Source of the DNA: Brucellaceae bacterium
GTDB taxonomy: Bacteria; Pseudomonadota; Alphaproteobacteria; Rhizobiales; Rhizobiaceae
Length of the DNA: 64,000 nucleotides
Assembly (NCBI GenBank): GCA_020637775.1
Contig: JACKJV010000004.1
Coordinates: 124,001 to 188,000 of the forward strand
Reading direction: 5' to 3'
Part shown: in pieces, positions 24,843 to 32,092 of the stretch
How positions within the stretch are numbered: position 1 is the first letter of the stretch
Layout of the letters: each line of letters begins with the position of its first letter
Position numbers and translations under genes: made by a program
The notes under the pieces: model-generated
What the model saw: only the letters and a program-made list of their open reading frames with translations
What the model was told of the DNA's origin: nothing
The model's database searches: none

Positions 24843-24965
24843 ATGGCGGCGGTGCAACAAGCACGGGGATGCTGCGGTTCGTCTTGTTCCGCAGGCTCCC
24901 TTTTTCGGGGAGGGACACATGAGCGAGGCCGAGGCCAACGCCAATGCGGCGTGGTATTTTGTTGA
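24843..24965 (+). CDS. Possible 40-residue leader peptide overlapping bclA start
   Basis: An ATG at 24843 follows GGAGGAA at 4-nt spacing, one of the strongest ribosome-binding sites in the region. It opens a 40-codon frame, rich in Cys, Gly and Arg, that runs 47 bp into bclA in another frame. It could be a leader or coupling peptide, or chance. Composition gives no functional hint, and codon use was not tested. Confidence 0.2.
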   Translation: MAAVQQARGCCGSSCSAGSLFRGGTHERGRGQRQCGVVFC

Positions 24966-26466
24966 CAGGCATCTGGCGACGCGGGCCGACAAGCCCGCCT
25001 TTGTGGAGTCGCAGCCGGACGGTAGGGTGCTGACCTATGGCGGACTGGCCGAGGCGAGCGACCGCATGGCGTCGCTCTACCGGCGCCATGGCATCCGGCG
25101 GGAAGACCGCGCCGCCATGATTGTCCTCGACATGGTCGAATTCCCGATCATCTTCTGGGGCTCGCTCAAATGCGGCGTCGTGCCGATTGCCATCAACACG
25201 CTGCTTGGCGGCGATGTCTATGATGCCATCCTGCGCGACAGCCGGGCCCGCGTGCTCTTCGTTTCGCAGGCGTTGTGGCCGGTGGTCGAGCCGGTGGTGA
25301 AGAACCAGCCCCATATCGAGAGAATCGTCTTCATCGGCGACAACGCGCCGGAAGGCACGCTGCATTTCGCCAGCGAACTGGCTTCGAGCGAGCCGGTGGC
25401 AATGATCGAGGCCGGCAGCGACGAATGCGCCTTCTGGCTCTATTCGTCCGGCTCCACGGGCAGGCCGAAGGGCGTGCGCCATGTCCATGGCAGCCTGCGG
25501 GCAACCGCCGATACCTATGGTGCGCAGGTGCTGGGCATTCGCGAGGATGACGTGGTGTTCTCGGCGGCGAAGTTCTTCTTTGCCTACGGGCTCGGCAATG
25601 CCATGACCTTTCCCATGTCGGTGGGTGCGACCACGGTGATCCTGGCCGGCCGGCCGACACCGGACAGCGTGCTGGACATTTTCGAACGGCACCGGCCAAC
25701 CATCTTCTGCGGTGTGCCGACGCTTTATGCCGCGCTTGTCGCAGCCATGAAAGGCGGGCGGCCGGCTGGTTTCGACCGGCTGCGTCATTCCATCTCGGCC
25801 GGGGAGGCCCTGCCTGAAGAAGTCGGCAAGCGCTGGGAGGCAATCACCGGAACACCGATCCTCGACGGTGTCGGATCGACCGAGATGCTGCACATCTTCC
25901 TTTCCAACCGGCTGGGTGACGTGGTCTACGGTACATCCGGCACGGCGGTACCGGGCTACGAATTGCGGCTGGTGGATGAGAACAACCGCGATGTCGCGCC
26001 CGGCGAGGTGGGCGAATTGCTGGTGAACGGACCGTCGGCAGCCGACGGCTACTGGAACCAGCGCGACAAGAGCCGGTCCACCTTCGAGGGTGCATGGACG
26101 CGCACCGGCGACAAGTATGAACTGCGCGAGGACGGCCGGCTCGTCTATTGCGGGCGCACCGACGACATGTTCAAGGTATCGGGCATCTGGCTGTCGCCCT
26201 TCGAGGTGGAGCAGGCGCTGGTGACCCATCCGGCGGTGCTGGAGGCTGCGGTGGTCGCCGAGCGCGACGAGGATGGACTGGAGAAACCGAAAGCCTTCGT
26301 GGTGTTGAAGGAAGGCGGCGAAGACGATGATGCGTTCCGCGAGCAGCTCAAGGAACACGTCAAGGCCAGGATCGGAAAGTGGAAATATCCGCGCTGGGTT
26401 GAGGTGGTCGATGACCTGCCGAAAACCGCGACCGGAAAGATCCAGCGGTTCCGGCTGCGCGCCTGA
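24919..26466 (+). CDS. bclA: Benzoate-CoA ligase
   Basis: This adenylate-forming ligase (515 residues) activates benzoate with ATP and CoA to benzoyl-CoA, the first step of the box pathway. The P-loop-like motif YSSGSTGRPKGV lies at residues 175-186. The C-terminal catalytic lysine is Lys507 in TATGKIQRF. The aromatic-acid pocket region AKFFFAYGLGNAMTFPMSVGA-like is typical of benzoate rather than acetate ligases. The start follows GGGGAGGG; upstream in-frame ATGs lie beyond the promoter. The gene is separated from boxCBA by the macroglobulin island but carries the same operator type. Related aryl acids such as fluoro- or hydroxybenzoates may also be used. Confidence 0.93.
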   Translation: MSEAEANANAAWYFVDRHLATRADKPAFVESQPDGRVLTYGGLAEASDRMASLYRRHGIRREDRAAMIVLDMVEFPIIFWGSLKCGVVPIAINTLLGGDVYDAILRDSRARVLFVSQALWPVVEPVVKNQPHIERIVFIGDNAPEGTLHFASELASSEPVAMIEAGSDECAFWLYSSGSTGRPKGVRHVHGSLRATADTYGAQVLGIREDDVVFSAAKFFFAYGLGNAMTFPMSVGATTVILAGRPTPDSVLDIFERHRPTIFCGVPTLYAALVAAMKGGRPAGFDRLRHSISAGEALPEEVGKRWEAITGTPILDGVGSTEMLHIFLSNRLGDVVYGTSGTAVPGYELRLVDENNRDVAPGEVGELLVNGPSAADGYWNQRDKSRSTFEGAWTRTGDKYELREDGRLVYCGRTDDMFKVSGIWLSPFEVEQALVTHPAVLEAAVVAERDEDGLEKPKAFVVLKEGGEDDDAFREQLKEHVKARIGKWKYPRWVEVVDDLPKTATGKIQRFRLRA

Positions 26467-26468
26467 GC

Positions 26469-26924
26469 ATGACGGCGCTGGAAGATGCGCTGGCCATCGC
26501 CGAACAGGCATTGGAGCCGGGCATGCGTGCCCGGCTCGAAATTCATCTTGCCGAGAGGTTGCCGCAGCATCCCTACCGGCCCGGCCTGACGCCGCGGCCC
26601 GAAAGTGGCGTCATCTTCGACATCTCGGACAGGGCAGGGCGCACGCTGACAAGCCCTGACTGGCGGTCCAGCGAAGCCTGGACGGCAGGCTTCCTGCTGT
26701 TGCGGCGCGGTTATTTCTGGGAGGCGCATGAGGTCTGGGAGCCGGTCTGGCACGCACTTGCGCCCAATGGCGCGGAGCGGCTGTTCGTTCAGGCGGCCAT
26801 CCAGCATGCCAATGCGCGGCTGAAGGAAGCCATGGGGCGGGACAGGGCCGCGGCACGTCTGCACACGCTCGCCGGGGCGCAGTTCGAGGATGCCCGCAGA
26901 CGCGGCTTCCGGCCCGAAGGATGA
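26469..26924 (+). CDS. DUF309 domain protein coupled to bclA
   Basis: This is a small soluble protein of 151 residues. The DUF309 signature is clear: YFWEAHEVWEPVWHALAPNG (about residues 80-99), then a helix with FVQAAIQHANARLKEA. The start is only 2 bp after the bclA stop, so the two are almost certainly translated from one message. The biochemical role of DUF309 is not known to me. The conserved E/H/E residues in the helical bundle could bind metal, but this is inference. Confidence 0.8.
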   Translation: MTALEDALAIAEQALEPGMRARLEIHLAERLPQHPYRPGLTPRPESGVIFDISDRAGRTLTSPDWRSSEAWTAGFLLLRRGYFWEAHEVWEPVWHALAPNGAERLFVQAAIQHANARLKEAMGRDRAAARLHTLAGAQFEDARRRGFRPEG

Positions 26925-27034
26925 GCCGGCCTTTCCAGGCGCCCGTTCCACGGCTCCGCATGGGACAACCTCATCCATTGCCTGAAATGGATGCGGTTCT
27001 GATTCCGGCTTTTAAGACAAGCCTTTGTAAATAT

Positions 27035-27052
27035 TACTTTATTCTAAAAGTA
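27035..27052. promoter_or_regulatory. AT-rich inverted repeat upstream of preT
   Basis: TACTTT (27035-27040) and AAAGTA (27047-27052) form an inverted repeat around ATTCTA, in an AT-rich patch of the 253-bp region between the DUF309 gene and preT. It could be an operator for an unidentified regulator. It lies about 75 bp upstream of the RutR-like site. Confidence 0.25.
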
Positions 27053-27108
27053 GCGGGCCGCGGTGCTGTCGCGGGGATGACGGCATCAATATGCGCGTCA
27101 TTCGTGTT

Positions 27109-27124
27109 TTGACCGATTGATAAA
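27109..27124 (+). promoter_or_regulatory. RutR-like operator upstream of preT
   Basis: TTGACCGATTGATAAA fits the RutR consensus TTGACCA-nn-TGGTCAA at 11 of 14 defined positions, with one perfect half. It is 53 bp before the preT start, in the expected promoter position. A RutR-type regulator gene lies 4 kb downstream. Confidence 0.45.
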
Positions 27125-27177
27125 AAAATTTTCTGTGCTAGCCTTTCCTCAAAAGAAGCAGAAATGGGGAACTGAAC

Positions 27178-28500
27178 ATGGCTGGAAACTCCTTGAAGGA
27201 GGGCATTGCCGCGGGCCGGCTTACGCCCGAGGATTATGTCCGCAACTTTTCCGACCTGCATCCGCCGCTGGATGCACATGAAGCACGCGTGGAGGCGGAT
27301 CGCTGCTATTTCTGTCACGACGCGCCGTGCATGAATGCCTGCCCGACCGCCATCGACATTCCGATGTTCATCCGGCAGATCCAGACGGGCAATCCGCTGG
27401 GGGCGGCAAAGACCATTTTCGACCAGAACATCCTGGGCGGCATGTGTGCCCGGGTCTGCCCGACGGAGACGCTGTGCGAGGAGGTTTGCGTGCGCGAGGT
27501 GGCCGAGGGCAAGCCGGTGCGCATTGGCGAGCTGCAGCGCTTCGCCACCGATACGGCGATGCGCCAGGGCAAGCAGTTCTATGGCCGGGCGCCTGCCACC
27601 GGGAAAACGGTTGCTGTTGTCGGCGCAGGTCCGGCGGGGCTGGCATGCGCCCACCGGCTGGCCATGAAGGGCCATGCGGTGGAGGTTTTCGAGGCGAGGC
27701 CAAAGGCAGGCGGCCTGAACGAATACGGTATTGCCGCCTACAAGGCGACCGATCGTTTTGCCGAGGCCGAGGTGAATTACGTGACCGCGATTGGCGGCAT
27801 CGCGATCCACAATGGCAAGGCATTGGGCCGGGACGTTCATCTCGGCGACCTGCTGGACCGGTATGACGCGGTGTTCCTCGGCATGGGGCTGGCAGGGGTG
27901 AATTCGCTGGGCAATGCGGATGCGCAGGCCGAGGGCTCCGACGATGCGGTGGAATGGATTGCCGGGTTGCGCCAGGCCGGCGATCTGGCCGGCATTCCGG
28001 TGGGGCGGCGTGTCGTCGTCATCGGCGGTGGCATGACGGCCATCGACGCGGCCGTCCAGGCCAGGGGCCTGGGGGCGGAAGAGGTGACGGTGGCCTATCG
28101 CGGGCCGCAGGCGCGCATGAAGGCGTCGGGTTTCGAGCAGGAACTGGCGCAGACCAAGGGCGTGGTGCTGCGTTTCGGCATGCAGCCGAAGCGTATCGTT
28201 TCGGACGGCGGCCGGGTGGTTGCTGTCGAGTTCGAACGCGATGGCGAGACGGTGGCGATTGCCTGCGACCAGGTGTTCAAGGCGATCGGCCAGACCTTCG
28301 AGCCGTCGAGCCTGAACGGCTCGTCCCCGTCCATCACGCTGGAGGGCGGGCGCATTGCCGTGGACGCGGAGGGGCGCACGTCGCTTCCGGCCGTCTGGGC
28401 AGGAGGCGACTGCACCAATAGCGGCGACGACCTGACCGTCACGGCCGTGGCGCAGGGCCGCGATGCCGCCGAATCCATTCATCAAGCGCTGATCGCCTGA
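27178..28500 (+). CDS. preT: NAD-dependent dihydropyrimidine dehydrogenase subunit PreT
   Basis: This is the flavoprotein subunit (440 residues) of bacterial dihydropyrimidine dehydrogenase. It passes NADH electrons to PreA for reduction of uracil and thymine. The N-terminal cysteine-rich domain holds CYFCHDAPCMNACP and later GGMCARVCPTETLCEEVC, giving two [4Fe-4S] sites. The FAD Rossmann motif is VVGAGPAGLACA (about residue 145 on) and the NAD motif is VVIGGGMTAIDAA (about 281 on). Length and layout match glutamate-synthase-small-subunit-like proteins. GGGGA precedes the start. It sits 17 bp upstream of preA, forming the first genes of the pyrimidine region. Confidence 0.93.
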   Translation: MAGNSLKEGIAAGRLTPEDYVRNFSDLHPPLDAHEARVEADRCYFCHDAPCMNACPTAIDIPMFIRQIQTGNPLGAAKTIFDQNILGGMCARVCPTETLCEEVCVREVAEGKPVRIGELQRFATDTAMRQGKQFYGRAPATGKTVAVVGAGPAGLACAHRLAMKGHAVEVFEARPKAGGLNEYGIAAYKATDRFAEAEVNYVTAIGGIAIHNGKALGRDVHLGDLLDRYDAVFLGMGLAGVNSLGNADAQAEGSDDAVEWIAGLRQAGDLAGIPVGRRVVVIGGGMTAIDAAVQARGLGAEEVTVAYRGPQARMKASGFEQELAQTKGVVLRFGMQPKRIVSDGGRVVAVEFERDGETVAIACDQVFKAIGQTFEPSSLNGSSPSITLEGGRIAVDAEGRTSLPAVWAGGDCTNSGDDLTVTAVAQGRDAAESIHQALIA

Positions 28501-28517
28501 CAGGGAGGAGAGAACCC

Positions 28518-29831
28518 ATGGCCAATCTTGCTTCCAACTTTCTCGGCATCAGGTCGCCCAATCCGTTCTGGCTGGCCTCGGCGCCGCCAACCGACAAGGA
28601 ATACAATGTGCGCCGTGCCTTCGAGGCCGGCTGGGGCGGCGTCGTCTGGAAGACCCTCGGCGAGGCGGGACCGCCGGTCGTCAATGTCAACGGGCCGCGC
28701 TACGGTGCGATCTGGGGTGCTGACAGGCGCCTGCTGGGCCTCAACAATATCGAACTGATCACCGACCGGCCGCTGGAGGTGAACCTTCGCGAGATCAAGG
28801 CGGTCAAGCGCGACTATCCGGACCGGGCGCTGATCGTTTCGCTCATGGTCCCCTGCGAGGAGAACGCCTGGAAGGCCATCCTGCCGCTGGTGGAGGAAAC
28901 CGGCGCGGATGGCATAGAGCTGAATTTCGGTTGTCCGCACGGCATGGCCGAGCGCGGCATGGGCTCCGCCGTGGGCCAGGTGCCGGAATATATCGAGATG
29001 GTGACCCGCTGGTGCAAGCAGAACACGCGGATGCCGGTCATCGTGAAGCTGACACCCAACATCACCAACATCATCTATCCGGCGGAGGCGGCCAGGCGCG
29101 GCGGCGCGGATGCCGTCAGCCTCATCAACACCATCAACTCGATCACCTCGGTCGATCTTGACAGTTTCGCGCCCGAGCCGACCATTGACGGCAAGGGAAC
29201 CCATGGCGGCTATTGCGGGCCGGCGGTCAAGCCGATCGCGCTGAACATGGTGGCCGAGATCGCGCGCAATCCGGCCACGGCGGGCCTGCCCATTTCCGGC
29301 ATTGGCGGCGTGACCACCTGGCGCGACGCGGCCGAATTCCTGGCACTCGGCTGCGGCACGGTGCAGGTCTGCACGGCGGCGATGACCTACGGGTTCAAGG
29401 TGGTGCAGGAGATGATCGCCGGCCTCGAAAACTGGATGGACGAGAAGGGCCATGCCGATCTCGACAGCGTCATCGGCCGGGCTGTCGGCAACGTCACCGA
29501 CTGGCAGTATCTCAACCTCAACTATGTCACCAAGGCGCGCATCGACCAGGATGCCTGCATCCAGTGCGGGCGCTGCCACATTGCCTGCGAGGACACCTCG
29601 CACCAGGCGATCACGCACATGGTGGACGGCAAGCGCCATTTCGAGGTGCTGGAAGAGGAATGCGTGGGCTGCAACCTTTGCGTCGACGTCTGCCCGGTGG
29701 ATAACTGCATCACCATGGTGCCGTTGCAAGCCGGGGCGCTGGACAAGCGTACGGGCAAGGTGGTCGAAGGCGAGTATGGAAACTGGACCACGCATCCCAA
29801 CAATCCGGCAGTCCGGCAGGCCGCCGAATAG
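28518..29831 (+). CDS. preA: NAD-dependent dihydropyrimidine dehydrogenase subunit PreA
   Basis: This catalytic subunit (437 residues) reduces uracil or thymine to the 5,6-dihydro form. A dihydroorotate-dehydrogenase-like FMN barrel makes up residues 1-330, with the block ELNFGCPHGMAERGMGSAVG and the FMN-phosphate motif PISGIGGVTTW. The C terminus holds two [4Fe-4S] motifs, CIQCGRCHIAC and CVGCNLCVDVCP. In mammalian enzymes the catalytic cysteine is in GLACGQ. Here that position is valine (SAVGQ), which from memory is also so in E. coli PreA, so it is probably a bacterial feature rather than a defect. A GGGAGGAG ribosome-binding site supports the start. Confidence 0.94.
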   Translation: MANLASNFLGIRSPNPFWLASAPPTDKEYNVRRAFEAGWGGVVWKTLGEAGPPVVNVNGPRYGAIWGADRRLLGLNNIELITDRPLEVNLREIKAVKRDYPDRALIVSLMVPCEENAWKAILPLVEETGADGIELNFGCPHGMAERGMGSAVGQVPEYIEMVTRWCKQNTRMPVIVKLTPNITNIIYPAEAARRGGADAVSLINTINSITSVDLDSFAPEPTIDGKGTHGGYCGPAVKPIALNMVAEIARNPATAGLPISGIGGVTTWRDAAEFLALGCGTVQVCTAAMTYGFKVVQEMIAGLENWMDEKGHADLDSVIGRAVGNVTDWQYLNLNYVTKARIDQDACIQCGRCHIACEDTSHQAITHMVDGKRHFEVLEEECVGCNLCVDVCPVDNCITMVPLQAGALDKRTGKVVEGEYGNWTTHPNNPAVRQAAE

Positions 29832-29856
29832 CGCTCTCGGTTCCTCCCCCGAGCGG

Positions 29857-29878
29857 GCCGGGCCGGCTGTGGCCCGGC
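29857..29878 (+). other. Stem-loop downstream of preA
   Basis: GCCGGGCC (29857-29864) pairs with GGCCCGGC (29871-29878) around a 6-nt loop. It has no uridine run and lies between preA and the DMT permease gene, so it may be an attenuating or 3'-protecting hairpin. Confidence 0.4.
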
Positions 29879-29924
29879 ATGCGGTTGACGGCCGGTCCCG
29901 GCGCGCAAGGAAAGGGGAACCCCG

Positions 29925-30833
29925 TTGAGCGGACACGGCCATGCCATCGGGCGGCAGAAGTGGCTGGGCCATCTGGCCATGATGCTGTTCGCGGCGCTGA
30001 TCGCCGGCTCCTTTTCCTTCGGAGCGCTGACAGCGCCGCATATCGGTGCGGCGCCCATCACGGCAATCCGATTCGTTCTGGGGGCTGCGGTGATGGCGCT
30101 GGTCGTTGCGCTGACGGTGCGCCACGGGCTGCGCTGGCCGCAGCAACCATGGCGCTTCGTCCTGCTCGGCGGCCTGATGGGCGTCTATTTCGTCACGATG
30201 TTCATCGCGCTCGGCATCGCCAGGCCCGTGTCCATCGGCGCGGTTTTCACGCTCAATCCGTTTTTCTCCGCCATTTTCGGCTACGTCCTGTTGCGGCAGG
30301 TGCCGCGCCCCATCGTGCTTGCCAGTCTGCTGGTCGCGGCGGCCGGTGCGGTTTGGGTAATCTTCCGCGGCGATCTGAACGCCATGCTGCGCTTCGAGAT
30401 CGGGCGAGGCGAGCTGATCTACCTTTTCGGCGTCATCTGCCACGCCGCCTATGCACCCTTGATCCGCAAGTTCTCCAGGGGTGAACCCGTTGCGGTCTCG
30501 ACCCTGTGGTCGGTGACGGCGACCGCGCTTCTCGTTTCGCTCTATGGCTGGACCGGGATCGGCGAAACCGACTGGACGGCGCTGCCGGCAATCGTCTGGA
30601 TTGCGGTGGGCTATCTCGGCATCGTGACAACGGCGTTCACGCTTTTCCTGCTGCAATTCGCCTCGCTGCGCCTTCCCGCCGCCAAGGTCTATGCCTACGG
30701 CTACCTCACGCCCGCCTTCATCATCCTGCTGGAGGGCATGATCGGGCATGGCTGGGCGGCGCCGGTCGTGATGGCCGGCGCGCTGGTCACGCTGCTCGGG
30801 CTGGTCGTCCTGGCGCTTTCGCCGGACATGTGA
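29925..30833 (+). CDS. EamA/DMT family permease
   Basis: This is an inner-membrane protein of 302 residues with ten hydrophobic segments and two EamA repeats, typical of drug/metabolite transporters. A TTG at 29925 was taken as start because AAAGGGGA lies about 6 nt upstream and no suitable ATG occurs before the first membrane helix. Substrate specificity cannot be read. Its position 93 bp after preA suggests export or import of a pyrimidine-related metabolite, such as beta-alanine or an amino acid. That is inference from neighbourhood only. Confidence 0.85.
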   Translation: MSGHGHAIGRQKWLGHLAMMLFAALIAGSFSFGALTAPHIGAAPITAIRFVLGAAVMALVVALTVRHGLRWPQQPWRFVLLGGLMGVYFVTMFIALGIARPVSIGAVFTLNPFFSAIFGYVLLRQVPRPIVLASLLVAAAGAVWVIFRGDLNAMLRFEIGRGELIYLFGVICHAAYAPLIRKFSRGEPVAVSTLWSVTATALLVSLYGWTGIGETDWTALPAIVWIAVGYLGIVTTAFTLFLLQFASLRLPAAKVYAYGYLTPAFIILLEGMIGHGWAAPVVMAGALVTLLGLVVLALSPDM

Positions 30834-30852
30834 GGCAGGCGGACCGACCGTC

Positions 30853-31164
30853 TCAGCCGATGGAGCGCGATTCGAACATCAGCAGTTCCGCCCCGCCATC
30901 GGCGAAATTCGCCAGATCGGCAGCGGCCGCCTTGCCTTCGGGCGAAGCAAGGCCGGCCTTGAGATCCGCCAGTGAGCCGAAATACAGCGTGGCGACGAGG
31001 TGAACATCTGTCTCGCCCTTCGGGCCGGTCACCGGACCGGTGGACACATCGAAGCGCTTGACGCCGGGTATGGCCTGGGCCAGCGGAACATGGGTGGCAG
31101 CATAATGGGCATCGAATGCAGCCTTGTCCTTGGGTGTGCGGTAGATGACAACGAGTTTTGCCAT
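30853..31164 (-). CDS. EthD family protein
   Basis: This small dimeric-barrel protein (103 residues) matches EthD: KLVVIYRTPKDKAAFDAHY with the conserved HxxxxHVPLAQAIPGVKRF-like block, then LVATLYFGSLADLKAGLASPEG. EthD proteins accompany catabolic enzymes, but their reaction is seldom known. The gene is 102 bp downstream of rutR on the same strand and may be co-transcribed with it. In this setting it could act on a pyrimidine breakdown product. That is inference. Confidence 0.85.
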   Translation of the reverse strand: MAKLVVIYRTPKDKAAFDAHYAATHVPLAQAIPGVKRFDVSTGPVTGPKGETDVHLVATLYFGSLADLKAGLASPEGKAAAADLANFADGGAELLMFESRSIG

Positions 31165-31266
31165 GGTCTCCTCCCTCGCTTGGATCGACTGTCACTGTCA
31201 GGGAGGACAAGCCTGAACCTTTTGCCCGCGCATATCCAGTGCCGGGCCTGACAAAAGCCCGGGCGG

Positions 31267-31899
31267 CTAGTTCGCGGGCTTGAGGCCGTCGAGGAAGAGC
31301 TGTTCAAGGAAGCGGGCAGCATCCTCGTAGCGGCCGTCCCCGCCACGGTCGGGACCGAGCACGGTGCAGACCTGCGTATCGAAGTCCGCGTAGTGCTGGG
31401 TGGTGGCCCAGATGGCGAAGATCAGGTGGTAGGGGTCGGCCTGTTTCAGCTTTCCCGCGCGCATCCAGCTTTTCAGCACCTTGGCCTTTTCATCGACCAG
31501 CGGCTTCAGTTCACCTTCGAGCATGGCCATGATGCGTGGCGCGCCCTGGAGGATCTCATTGGCGAAGAGGCGGCTCTCGCGGGGGAAGTCGCGCGCCATC
31601 TCGATCTTGCGGCGGATATAGGAGCGCAGTTCGACAATGGCATCGCCGGCCTCGTCCATTTCCTTGAGCGGATCGAGCCACATGTCGAGAAGCCCATGGA
31701 TCAGCGTCTCGAAAATGGCTTCCTTGGTCTTGAAGTAATAAAGCAGGTTGGGCTTGGACATGCCCGCCGCTTCCGCGATCTGGTCGATTGTCGCGCCGCG
31801 AAATCCGTGCGATGAAAAGACATCGAGGGCCGCTTCGAGAATGATCTCGCGCTTTTCGCGCTGGATTCGCGTCTGGGGCCGGTTTTCCGTCATCGCCAT
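31267..31899 (-). CDS. rutR: RutR-type TetR family regulator of pyrimidine genes
   Basis: This is a TetR repressor (210 residues) with the helix-turn-helix TIDQIAEAAGMSKPNLLYYFKTK (about 37-59, read as conserved elements GMSKPNLLYYF). Its C-terminal domain is of the RutR (YcdC) kind, with the blocks KPLVDEKAKVLKSWMRAGKL and IWATTQHYADF. RutR senses uracil or thymine and controls pyrimidine use. Divergence from the aminotransferase gene, with a RutR-like box between them, supports this call. Two start codons are possible (31899 and 31893), and neither has a strong ribosome-binding site. Confidence 0.87.
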   Translation of the reverse strand: MAMTENRPQTRIQREKREIILEAALDVFSSHGFRGATIDQIAEAAGMSKPNLLYYFKTKEAIFETLIHGLLDMWLDPLKEMDEAGDAIVELRSYIRRKIEMARDFPRESRLFANEILQGAPRIMAMLEGELKPLVDEKAKVLKSWMRAGKLKQADPYHLIFAIWATTQHYADFDTQVCTVLGPDRGGDGRYEDAARFLEQLFLDGLKPAN

Positions 31900-32011
31900 G
31901 GCGGAACAGTCCGGTTCTTGTGCATCTGGCCGGGGAGCGCCAGCTTAAATACGGTCACGGTTGTCCTTCTCCAGCAATTTCCCTTGACCCTCGCATTGGC
32001 AATGCTACGAT

Positions 32012-32027
32012 TTGTCCAACCGGTCAA
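32012..32027 (+). promoter_or_regulatory. RutR-like operator between rutR and the aminotransferase
   Basis: TTGTCCAACCGGTCAA fits the RutR consensus TTGACCA-nn-TGGTCAA at 12 of 14 defined positions. It lies 66 bp before the aminotransferase start and 113 bp before rutR, so it can control both directions. A possible -10 (TATGTA at 32032-32037) follows. Confidence 0.6.
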
Positions 32028-32092
32028 AAAATATGTATCACAGCTTGTGCCGTGGTCAAACAGTGCCGGATCAACAACCGGGAGAAAGCCGC

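Larger units (their letters stand above)
24469..24918. other. Divergent intergenic region irr / bclA
   Basis: These 450 bp between irr and bclA hold operator E at the irr side and operator D at the bclA side. The middle (about 24502-24750) has no credible gene. A short hairpin, GGCGA (24752-24756) and TCGCC (24763-24767) around six adenines, gives a T-rich loop on the minus strand and might act as a weak terminator. A 40-codon reading frame near bclA is listed separately. Confidence 0.5.

Noticed and set aside
24619..26511. A 630-codon open frame antisense to benzoate-CoA ligase
   Set aside because: It is a composition artefact of the GC-rich third codon position; the ligase frame has all adenylation motifs.
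28518..29831. PreA judged inactive because the mammalian catalytic cysteine position is valine
   Set aside because: From memory E. coli PreA also has valine there, and all FMN and iron-sulfur motifs are intact, so this is more likely a feature of bacterial enzymes.
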